NCBI RefSeq assembly: GCF_000337555.1
Contig: NZ_AOIO01000029.1
Span: 108,032 to 140,552 of the forward strand
Reading direction: 5' to 3'
Origin: Natrialba asiatica DSM 12278
Lineage (GTDB): Archaea; Halobacteriota; Halobacteria; Halobacteriales; Natrialbaceae
Length of the DNA stretch: 32,521 nucleotides
The notes below the pieces were generated by a model, which saw only the letters and a list, made by a program, of their open reading frames with translations, did no database searches and had not been told where the DNA came from. Of this stretch, positions 16,119 through 23,381 are shown piece by piece. The translations under genes were made by a program, and so were the position numbers. How positions within the stretch are numbered: the stretch's first letter is position 1; the number at the start of each line of letters is the position of its first letter.

Positions 16119-17411
16119 TCATGCATCGGAGAGTTCGGATGCGGTGACGACATCGACATCCGCGGCATCGATGTACTCGAGGAGGTCCTCGAACGCGGTT
16201 TCGGCCATGCCGTCGGGACCGATCTCTTCGAAGTGCAAGACTGCGAGTTGACCGTACGCTTCGGCGTGGTCGACGTACGTTCTCGTCGTTGCACCCGCCT
16301 CCCCGGAGAAGAACCCGAGGTTGTACGGGTCCGAAATCGGCAGTGCGTTCGGAGACCCACCGTACCGGAGCGCTCGGTCGTGATACTCCTGGACGAGTTC
16401 ACGCGTCGTTGGGCCGAGAACGTTTCGTGGAGTGATGAAGGTCCCCGCGCCGTCTTCGAAGCCGCGGGTCTCGAGCCAGCCGGCCGTCTGCTCGATCACT
16501 CGTTCTTGCTCCTCGGCGGAGAAGTCGGTGATGTTCTGGGACCCCGTTCGTGGACGGGCAGCGAGATCCCAGCCGGCCTCGGCTAGCTCGTCGAGTTCAC
16601 TGAGCGAGAGTCGGCCGTTGTCGTCGTTGCCGACGGCTTCGGGGATCACGGCTTCGACGCCGGTGAAGTCGTACGTGGAGAGGTGCTCGAGCGCGATTTC
16701 GTGATGGCTCTGAAGCGTTCCGTTGAACAGGAGCATGACCTTGCCCGTGTCGGGGCGGGGGGCGGTGCGAAGGTCGTCGATCGAACACTCGATCGGGCCG
16801 GAGTCGCTGCCGCGTCGGCGGGCCGAGAGGCGGATCTCGCGGACGGACGAGAGGTCGGGATTGCCGTCGACGTCCGTCGTGCCGAAGTCGACGCGGGTCC
16901 AGCTGTCGTTCGGTCCGACGAGGGTGCGCCGGAGCCGGTGAACGATATTCGAGTTCGGCGCGAAGAGTTCGAGCGTCAGCGTGAGTTGGTCCTGTTCGGC
17001 GAATTTGACCGCCAGCGAGAGGTTCGAGTCGCTCAGGTCCGTTCCGCCGGAGATGGTCCGGTAGATGCCGGCGTATTCGGTCCCCTCGGGTGCGGTGAGG
17101 CGGGCGGACTGGGAGCCGCTGTAGGGGTCGTCCTCATCGGCTTCGAAATCGCCCTCGTCGAGCAACGTGACCCAGTCGTCGAGGGTGTCGAAGGAGTTGA
17201 TGGTTTCACCCGGCAGGTCGGCGGGGTCGGCGTAGTGGAACGGTGTCGTCTCGTCGTCGGAGTCGTCCGCGTCGCCGTTTGAGTCGGCGTCGGAATCGTC
17301 GTCACCGTTCCCGCCACCCCACTCTTCGATGCTCGAGAGGCAGCCGGCGACGCCGAGTGTGCCGACCGCCGCGGTCGCCGCCACGAACGATCGTCGATTG
17401 CTGTTCGTCAT
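16119..17411 (-). CDS. Tat-exported NodB-like lipoprotein with degenerate active site
   Basis: A 430-residue protein with a Tat signal (NRRSFVAAT, 5-13) and lipobox VAGC (Cys24), then an acidic Asp/Gly linker (31-56). Residues about 70-222 form a beta-sandwich domain (FDTLDDW, then GSQSARLT, then SIDDLRTAPRPDTGKVM) that is clearly shared with the gene at 21803-23137. The NodB-fold domain follows, but the two catalytic Asp are replaced in VMLLFNGTLQSHHE (225-238) and the His-x-x-x-His is replaced in WDLAARPRTGSQ (281-292). A metal-dependent deacetylase cannot work without these. It is therefore likely a binding protein or pseudoenzyme derived from a deacetylase. TATA box at 17442-17448, about 34 nt upstream of the ATG, supports the start. 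Confidence 0.85.
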   Translation of the reverse strand: MTNSNRRSFVAATAAVGTLGVAGCLSSIEEWGGGNGDDDSDADSNGDADDSDDETTPFHYADPADLPGETINSFDTLDDWVTLLDEGDFEADEDDPYSGSQSARLTAPEGTEYAGIYRTISGGTDLSDSNLSLAVKFAEQDQLTLTLELFAPNSNIVHRLRRTLVGPNDSWTRVDFGTTDVDGNPDLSSVREIRLSARRRGSDSGPIECSIDDLRTAPRPDTGKVMLLFNGTLQSHHEIALEHLSTYDFTGVEAVIPEAVGNDDNGRLSLSELDELAEAGWDLAARPRTGSQNITDFSAEEQERVIEQTAGWLETRGFEDGAGTFITPRNVLGPTTRELVQEYHDRALRYGGSPNALPISDPYNLGFFSGEAGATTRTYVDHAEAYGQLAVLHFEEIGPDGMAETAFEDLLEYIDAADVDVVTASELSDA

Positions 17412-17441
17412 TGATCCCGTCGAGGACTGGTTGGGTCTTTC

Positions 17442-17448
17442 TTATACA
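17442..17448 (-). promoter_or_regulatory. TATA box of the degenerate NodB gene
   Basis: On the minus strand the sequence reads GTATAAG, about 34 nt before the ATG at 17411. It faces the divergent promoter of the glycosyltransferase at 17574 across roughly 100 bp, so both may share upstream regulatory DNA. Confidence 0.5.
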
Positions 17449-17538
17449 CCTCTTAGCGCCCACAGCAACCCGAATCGTTGCCGGGGACCCAATCTGTGGG
17501 TGGGCAAGGAATCCACTGGTAGCGGTGCTTATGCGCTC

Positions 17539-17548
17539 GATAATAATG
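17539..17548 (+). promoter_or_regulatory. TATA box of the GT2 gene
   Basis: GATAATAATG is centred about 31 nt before the ATG at 17574, predicting a leader of about 5 nt. Confidence 0.5.
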
Positions 17549-17573
17549 CCCTGGGGCCGGGTAGCGTCCTGAA

Positions 17574-18662
17574 ATGGCACACGAACGGTCAGAGCCGCGC
17601 GTCAGCGTCGTGATTCCGACGTACAACAGAGCCGAGACCCTGCCGACGGCGATCGATAGCGCGCTCGAGCAGACGGTCGAGGAAATCGAAGTCATCGTCG
17701 TCGACGATGGCTCGACGGACGACACGCCAGCGGTGCTCGCGAGCTACGACGATCCCCGAGTACAGCCGGTCGTCCACGCGGACAATCAGGGGGCAAATGT
17801 CGCCCGAAACACCGGTATCGACCACGCTCGTGGCGAGTACATCGCGTTCCTCGATTCCGACGACGAGTGGCGTCCCGAGAAACTCGACCGCCAGCTCGAG
17901 ACGCTCGGAACGCGCTCGGAAGCGTGGGTCGCCGCCTACTGTGATACCACGCTGGAACTTCCCGAGACGAGCGACAAATTCCGCGGTCTCGCCGCCGCCG
18001 TCCTCTCCCGGTCGGACGCGGAGCCGACCCGGGAGGGCGGCGAGGAACTGATCGGCGAAATTCTGGCGGACAACGTCCAGCCGGGGGCCGGCTCGACCCT
18101 CCTCGTCGAAACCGAGGTTGCCCGCGATATCGGCGGTTTCGACGAAGAACTCGACCGATTCCAGGATCCGGAGTTCTGTCTGCGCATCCTCAAGGAAGGA
18201 AAACTCGCCTACGTCGACGACGAACTCGTCGTTCGCGAGGAAACCGGCCATCCGCCGGCAGCCGTCATTAAAGCTGCCGATCAGCAGTACCTCTCGCGGT
18301 ACGAAGACGAGGTCGATCGCTTCGAGGCTGCGGGATACGACATTCGTGCGCGTCACAACCTCCTCCTCGGAAAGCGATACCTCGCCGAGGGACGGTTCCT
18401 GCGCGGCGCGTGGCACCTCCGATCCGCAACGCTCTCCCGACGCCGCTATCCGGGGCTGTGCTGGGCTGCTGGAACCGGCGTTCGACGGCGTCCGAAGACG
18501 GTCGCCGCAACCGTGTTCCTCTTTGCGCTGCTCACCGTGGGCCTCGTCACCGCCACCTCCCGAATCCCGCTGTGTAGTGCGACTACAAACAGCCCCGATG
18601 TCGACGAGTTCTCGACGGACGCGGGTTCGACGCGCGCCGAATCGGAGTCGGCAGACGAGTAA
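17574..18662 (+). CDS. GT2 family glycosyltransferase with C-terminal membrane segment
   Basis: A 362-residue enzyme with a textbook GT-A domain: RVSVVIPTYNRAETLPTAI (9-27), VVDDGSTDDTP (42-52), NQGANVARNTGIDHARGEYIAFLDSDDEW with the metal-binding DSDD at 94-97. The segment FDEELDRFQDPEFCLRIL (about 190-207) contains the ED-type acceptor region. One hydrophobic helix near 305-325 and a short Ser/Asp-rich tail suggest membrane anchoring with the catalytic domain in the cytoplasm. It transfers a sugar from a nucleotide donor to a growing lipid-linked glycan; donor and acceptor are not predictable. It is co-oriented with the ATP-grasp gene 93 nt downstream. Confidence 0.93.
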   Translation: MAHERSEPRVSVVIPTYNRAETLPTAIDSALEQTVEEIEVIVVDDGSTDDTPAVLASYDDPRVQPVVHADNQGANVARNTGIDHARGEYIAFLDSDDEWRPEKLDRQLETLGTRSEAWVAAYCDTTLELPETSDKFRGLAAAVLSRSDAEPTREGGEELIGEILADNVQPGAGSTLLVETEVARDIGGFDEELDRFQDPEFCLRILKEGKLAYVDDELVVREETGHPPAAVIKAADQQYLSRYEDEVDRFEAAGYDIRARHNLLLGKRYLAEGRFLRGAWHLRSATLSRRRYPGLCWAAGTGVRRRPKTVAATVFLFALLTVGLVTATSRIPLCSATTNSPDVDEFSTDAGSTRAESESADE

Positions 18663-18755
18663 CCACCAACGTTCCACCTGGCTCAACTGAACTCGCGGCT
18701 GTGAAACGATCTTTTCCGTTCGGTAACTAATACCGTTGCGCTCCCAGCGGAAGCC

Positions 18756-19925
18756 ATGAACGTCCGAACGCTGTACCATACGGCTCGAGGGCTGCAGGGA
18801 CTCGCGGGGACGGAGTACGAGAGCGATGTTTCCCCGCCGCTTCAGCGTCGGCTGTGGCTCTGGCGGCGCGGCTTCCTGAGTCGCTCCGATGCGATCTACG
18901 ATCTGGACGAGGAGTCAGCGCAGGACTACGTCAACGACTATCAGCGGTTCGTTCGAACGAAGCGCATTAACGGTACCTGGTCGGTTGCGCTGTCGAACAA
19001 ACTCCTGTTTCATCGGGTGATGCAGCCCTTCGACGAGCAGCGGATGACCGTCTACGGAATGGTCGCTGACGGCTCGTTCCACTCGGTCGATGCGATGGCC
19101 GAACGGTCCGAACTGACCGACGGTGGAAGCGTCGTCGCCGAGTCCGCGGGCGATGGAGGCGTGGTGGGTGATGCGGGCGACGAGTTCAGTCGAGCAGAAG
19201 GCCGGTCGCATAACGCCGCTCAACGGGTCGTCGAACGCCTCGAAGTCGAGGATTCGCTGGTGCTCAAGTGGGTCCACGGCGGCGGCGGGAACAACGTCTT
19301 GCTGTGTTCCCGTTCACCGGACGGCTACCGGGTGAACGGCGAGCACCACACTGAGGCGGAGTTTCGATCAGTAGTCGCGAACCTGGACGAGTACCTCGTC
19401 TGTGAGTACGTCGAGCAGGGGTCGTTCCCGGACGAGCTGTATCCGGAGACGCCGAACACGCTTCGGTTCATCACGATGTACGACGAGGTCGATCACGAGC
19501 CGTTTATCGCGGCGGTGATCCATCGAATCGGCACCGGTGACTCGGAGCCGCTCGACAACTTCACGCAGGGAGGTCTCTCCGCAGCCATCGATCCCGAAAC
19601 GGGTGAACTCGGGGCCGGTGCACGGCCGCCGGCACACAGCGGTGAGCGCGTGTCGTGGCACGAAACCCATCCGGATACCGGGACGCAGATCGAGGGCAGG
19701 CAGGTTCCCGGCTGGCAGCAGATTCGCGATTCGGTGCTCGAAATGGCGTCGACGGCCTCGTTCCTCCCGTACATCGGCTGGGACGTGATCGTCACCGACG
19801 ACGACGGATCGTTCTCGGTTATCGAAGCCAACAGCTATCCGGGGCTCAAGTCGATCCAGGTTCACGGCCCGCTGCTGGCCGACGACCGAGTGCGGCGGTT
19901 CTACGAACGCCACGACGTGTGCTAA
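18756..19925 (+). CDS. Sugar-transfer-associated ATP-grasp protein
   Basis: A 389-residue cytoplasmic protein matching the ATP-grasp family found in polysaccharide clusters. The ATP-binding lysine and glycine-rich loop are visible in VLKWVHGGGGNNVLL (Lys171, 175-180). The hinge is YLVCEYVEQ (213-221), FTQGGLSAAID follows (269-279), and the metal-binding end is GWDVIVTDDDGSFSVIEANSYPG with Asp343, Glu357 and Asn359. ATP-grasp enzymes activate a carboxylate as acyl phosphate and join it to an amine or other nucleophile. The sugar-transfer-associated branch has no established reaction. Acid-amine ligation onto a glycan precursor, for example an amino acid or other acid on an amino sugar, is the reasonable inference. 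It likely has its own weak promoter (CTAATA about 28 nt before the ATG). Confidence 0.88.
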   Translation: MNVRTLYHTARGLQGLAGTEYESDVSPPLQRRLWLWRRGFLSRSDAIYDLDEESAQDYVNDYQRFVRTKRINGTWSVALSNKLLFHRVMQPFDEQRMTVYGMVADGSFHSVDAMAERSELTDGGSVVAESAGDGGVVGDAGDEFSRAEGRSHNAAQRVVERLEVEDSLVLKWVHGGGGNNVLLCSRSPDGYRVNGEHHTEAEFRSVVANLDEYLVCEYVEQGSFPDELYPETPNTLRFITMYDEVDHEPFIAAVIHRIGTGDSEPLDNFTQGGLSAAIDPETGELGAGARPPAHSGERVSWHETHPDTGTQIEGRQVPGWQQIRDSVLEMASTASFLPYIGWDVIVTDDDGSFSVIEANSYPGLKSIQVHGPLLADDRVRRFYERHDVC

Positions 19926-20146
19926 CAGGATACACTACATGCCCAGAGATATGTCGCCAAATCGTGACTTACAGACCGGGGCCAGTATGGGCACACTCAC
20001 CCCGCTTATACCGGCCAGATCGGACAGTTGTGGACCTGGGACAGTTCGACTAGTTCCGGTACTCCATTCGACCCAACCATTTCGCGAGCGGAACGAAGTC
20101 GCACAATCGTCTTAAACTCGCTATAGTGAACACTCCCCCTTCAAAA

Positions 20147-20151
20147 GGAGG
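20147..20151 (+). promoter_or_regulatory. Shine-Dalgarno site fixing the acylase-like gene start
   Basis: GGAGG ends 7 nt before the ATG at 20159. The longer frame from a GTG at 20126 would bury this site inside the coding region, so the ATG is preferred. Confidence 0.75.
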
Positions 20152-20158
20152 CAGTGGT

Positions 20159-21493
20159 ATGCAGCGGGATTCGATATCACGACGAACAGTACTGTCCCTT
20201 TCTGGACTGGCAGTCACAGGCGCAGGTATTGCAACCGGTACACAAGTGCAGACACGGGCCCAAGACCAATCCGATCCGGGGTCGACTGACGAGGCTAACC
20301 TCTCTCGTTCTTCGTTTACGATTCTGGAAGGAACGGACGGCGAAACGACCGTCACCGTTACAGAGGCTCCAACCGACGGTCCAACGGTTTTCGTCATCGG
20401 TGGCATCCACGGCAACGAGACTGCCGGCTACACCGCCGCCGAAGAGATTACCGAGTGGACGATCGACGCCGGGACGCTGGTCACGCTCCCCCGAGCGAAC
20501 CCCGTCGCCATCGAACGCACGACTCGCGTCGACGACGAGGGCGTCGACCTCAACCGACAGTTCCCCGAGGGAAGCGACCCCGGAACCGAACTCGCCACCG
20601 CGATCTGGGACGTCATCTCCGAGTTCGATCCCGACATCGTGATCGATCTTCACGAATCGCGCGGGATCTACGCGGGCGACCCCGTCGACGGCGTCGGACA
20701 GGCGATCTTTCACTCTCGCCGGAACGATGTCGCCCAACTGGCAGCGGACACCGCCGACGCGGTCAACGAGACCTACATCGACGATTCGAACCGCGCGTTC
20801 CAGACCGGGTACTACTCCGCCCCCGATAACGATCCGAGCGGGCTCCTCGTCCACAAGGCGTCCCGCGAGCTGAACGCCGATACCTTCCTCGTCGAAACCG
20901 TCTCGACCCAGAACGAACTCGAAACGCGAGTCACCTGGCACTCGGCGATCGTCGAACACCTGACCACCGACGCGCTGTTCCCGACGGACGAACCCGACAA
21001 CGGCCACGAACCCGACGAACCACTCGACGAAGAGGAAGAACCGGACGACCCGCCGGCGAACGAGAACGGTCCGGACGAGACCGAACCCGACGATGGTGAC
21101 GATAGTAGTGGAGAGAACGGCGACGACGGCGAAGACGGCGAGAACGGTGCGGATTCCGGCGACAACGCCGGCGGTGACGACAGCAACACCGACGGCGACG
21201 TCCCAGCGGATCACACCGCCCCAACCGCAACAATCCGCACTGAGCCAGCGAACGCTGCCGACCGAACCTTCGCTCCCGACGAAACCATCACCCTCGATGC
21301 CACCTGTTCCCGTGCTCCCGACGGTGAACTCGTCAGCTACGAGTGGAGCATCCAGAGCGACGGCACCTACGACGAATCCGGTCAAACGGTCGACGTCACG
21401 GTCAGTGCCACCGGCGAACACCGCGTCCTCTTGCGCGTCACCGACGACGCCGGCGCACGCGATACGACCGAACTAACGCTCACCGTCAACTAA
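20159..21493 (+). CDS. Tat-exported aspartoacylase/succinylglutamate desuccinylase-like hydrolase with PKD-like C-domain
   Basis: A 444-residue secreted protein. The Tat signal SRRTVLSLSG lies at 7-16. The catalytic domain (about 60-270) has a zinc-peptidase-like layout of the AspA/AstE (M14-related) family: GGIHGNE with His84 and Glu87, VDLNRQFP (129-136), IDLHESRG with His165, and a late LVETVST with Glu246 as the likely catalytic acid/base. It would hydrolyse an amide bond of an N-acyl or carboxypeptidase-like substrate outside the cell. A very acidic linker of about 75 residues (275-350) follows, then a PKD/Ig-like beta domain (352-444) of a type that usually binds carbohydrate or protein. 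Most AspA/AstE proteins are cytoplasmic and lack such an export signal and PKD tail. The ATG at 20159 is chosen for the ribosome binding site. Confidence 0.85.
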   Translation: MQRDSISRRTVLSLSGLAVTGAGIATGTQVQTRAQDQSDPGSTDEANLSRSSFTILEGTDGETTVTVTEAPTDGPTVFVIGGIHGNETAGYTAAEEITEWTIDAGTLVTLPRANPVAIERTTRVDDEGVDLNRQFPEGSDPGTELATAIWDVISEFDPDIVIDLHESRGIYAGDPVDGVGQAIFHSRRNDVAQLAADTADAVNETYIDDSNRAFQTGYYSAPDNDPSGLLVHKASRELNADTFLVETVSTQNELETRVTWHSAIVEHLTTDALFPTDEPDNGHEPDEPLDEEEEPDDPPANENGPDETEPDDGDDSSGENGDDGEDGENGADSGDNAGGDDSNTDGDVPADHTAPTATIRTEPANAADRTFAPDETITLDATCSRAPDGELVSYEWSIQSDGTYDESGQTVDVTVSATGEHRVLLRVTDDAGARDTTELTLTVN

Positions 21494-21802
21494 TACTGTC
21501 AGACAGCACCATTTGAAGACCGGTCGCTCGAACTCGACTGTCGCCGTTGGAGACAGCCGGACTGTCGCGACCGACTTCTCACTGACTCCTGTCCGACGGT
21601 ATACCCACCGACGCGATTGGGAGACCAACTGCTTCAACCGACCGTTCGGGTATCAGCTATCGGCTTCTCCCTCGCTCTCACTGAGCACCGAGCGACGACG
21701 ACAGCGGTCGTATTGATCGACGTGCCGTCCGATAGCACTCAAGAAACAGTTCGTCCCTCGGCCTGAAGTAGCGTTCAGTACTGCTCGCGACCCGTGCCCC
21801 GC
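21494..21802. other. 309-nt intergenic region between convergent genes
   Basis: No gene is supported. Just after the acylase-like stop is CTGTC-A-GACAG (21496-21506), a short palindrome, and the following sequence carries scattered CTGTC and GACAG copies. I see no T-run terminator. Confidence 0.5.
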
Positions 21803-23137
21803 TCAAAACGGGTCCGTTCGTAGCTTCCACAGGTCATCGAAAGTAATAACCTCGACATCCGCATTATCGACGTACTCGAGGAACGTCTCGTAATCGCCCT
21901 CGGGCATCGTGTTATTCGCGTCGAACTCGTGGAAGTTCAGGATCGTACACTGGTTGTGCGCCTCGGCGAGATCGACACACCGTTTCGACGTACTCAGGTC
22001 GTGTCCGATCGTCCGCGGCAACGCCATCGGGTCGAATCCGTAGACGGTCGTCGTGTTGACGTTCCCCGACTGGTTGAATCCGCCGCAGTAGTGATAGTCC
22101 GTGAGATACTCGAGGCTCGTCTTGTCGTAACTGTTGTTCGGATAAACGATGTAATCCGCGCCCTCGAACTCGTTCTCGATGAACCAGTTCTTATCGCTCC
22201 GGATACGGTTCTCGAGTTCAGCGTCGTCGTCGTACTCGTGGAGCGACGTGTGCGTTCCGTGGACGACGATTTGATCGCCTTCCTTCTGGCGATCCTGGAG
22301 TTCCGAAACGGACATGATGCCGTTTCGCCCTTCGACTACCCACCGCGGGACGACCGCCTGGACCGCCGTGAAGCCGAACTCGTCGTGCAGCGGCGCGGCC
22401 GTGTCGTAGAAATCGCGCGTGCCGTCGTCCCAGGTCAGCATGACGTAGCCCGTCTCCGGTTTCCGGTGGGTCCGAAGGTCGTCGATCCAGATCTCGGCCT
22501 CGTCCATGGAGTGGAGAACCCGAATTTCGAGTCGGTCGGCATTGTCCAGCGTCGGCGCGATATCGCTCTCTTCGAAGACGCCGGGGCTTGCGCGGAACCA
22601 GCCGATATCGGGAGTGCGATACGTGATCTCGCGAAGCGAGTAGATCCGATCGCTCCCGTAGGAGTCGACGACGCGCAGGTTGACTGTGATGTCCTGGGGC
22701 GTCGTGGTCCGAACGGCAAAGGAGTAGTCGTTGTCGGTCAGGTCCGTTCCCGAGACATCGCGTTGTGCGACGATGGTCTGGCCGTTCTCGCTCGTCAGAT
22801 GGAGGCTTTGGGAGCCGTCGAAAGCAACGTCCTGGTCGGTCTCGCCCGATCCGCGCGTGATCTCCCAAGCATCGAGATCCTCGAAGTCATCGAGGGAGTC
22901 GCCCGGTTGGCCGTACTCCGTACGGCTATTGTACTCGGTTTCGAGGGGCGGAACGCCATCGGTGAGTGCGGCGACGTCTGACTCCCCGTTCTCGGCGGAC
23001 TCGTTTCCCGACGACCCGTCGTCGACCGAGCCGCCGCGCAGTGACTTGAGCCGGTCAGTACAGCCTGCCAATCCAGCAACCGCGGCGACGCTCGATCCGG
23101 CGAGAAAGCGGCGTCGCGTTGCTCGTCCATCTGTCAT
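21803..23137 (-). CDS. Tat-exported NodB-type polysaccharide deacetylase lipoprotein, with N-terminal beta-sandwich
   Basis: The protein is taken from the ATG at 23137 (444 residues). A longer frame to 23188 would place its first 17 residues across a TATA box, and the Tat motif TRRRFLAG (residues 7-14) fits the shorter start. A lipobox AGC (Cys26) suggests lipid anchoring. A beta-sandwich domain (about 80-228) matches that of the 16119-17411 gene. The NodB domain keeps its active site: YVMLTWDDGT with Asp237 and Asp238, and VHGTHTSLH with His296 and His300. It should be a metal-dependent deacetylase acting on a polysaccharide at the outer cell surface. Later motifs include IVYPNNSYDKTS and NFHEFD. 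It lies tail-to-tail with the acylase-like gene. Confidence 0.88.
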   Translation of the reverse strand: MTDGRATRRRFLAGSSVAAVAGLAGCTDRLKSLRGGSVDDGSSGNESAENGESDVAALTDGVPPLETEYNSRTEYGQPGDSLDDFEDLDAWEITRGSGETDQDVAFDGSQSLHLTSENGQTIVAQRDVSGTDLTDNDYSFAVRTTTPQDITVNLRVVDSYGSDRIYSLREITYRTPDIGWFRASPGVFEESDIAPTLDNADRLEIRVLHSMDEAEIWIDDLRTHRKPETGYVMLTWDDGTRDFYDTAAPLHDEFGFTAVQAVVPRWVVEGRNGIMSVSELQDRQKEGDQIVVHGTHTSLHEYDDDAELENRIRSDKNWFIENEFEGADYIVYPNNSYDKTSLEYLTDYHYCGGFNQSGNVNTTTVYGFDPMALPRTIGHDLSTSKRCVDLAEAHNQCTILNFHEFDANNTMPEGDYETFLEYVDNADVEVITFDDLWKLRTDPF

Positions 23138-23164
23138 GGTGCTCAACCGTACCGATAGTGACGG

Positions 23165-23174
23165 CATTATTATG
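23165..23174 (-). promoter_or_regulatory. TATA box that sets the start of the second deacetylase
   Basis: On the minus strand this reads CATAATAATG, centred about 32 nt upstream of the ATG at 23137. It lies inside the longer open frame, so transcription would begin after the upstream possible starts and only the shorter protein is made. Confidence 0.6.
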
Positions 23175-23381
23175 CCTCCGATAGGCACCGGCGCGGTGTT
23201 CGTGCAATTCGACTAAAACGCTCTATTTCGACCGATCCGGGCCTTAGCAACGGCATAGTTAATTGGAACTCGACCCCAGATTCGAGGAGAGACAGACCCT
23301 CGGGGACAGCCGGACCGTTTCGGCATCTCCGCGACGAAATGCCGTCTACTCCCACCACAGCGGAGAGTACTGATACTAACG

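Noticed and set aside
17589-18779. 396-codon open frame on the minus strand
   Set aside because: Antisense to the GT2 gene, which has all family motifs; the minus frame has none.
20177-21421. 414-codon open frame on the minus strand
   Set aside because: Antisense to the acylase-like gene; Val/Gly/Asp-rich mirror of its codon bias.
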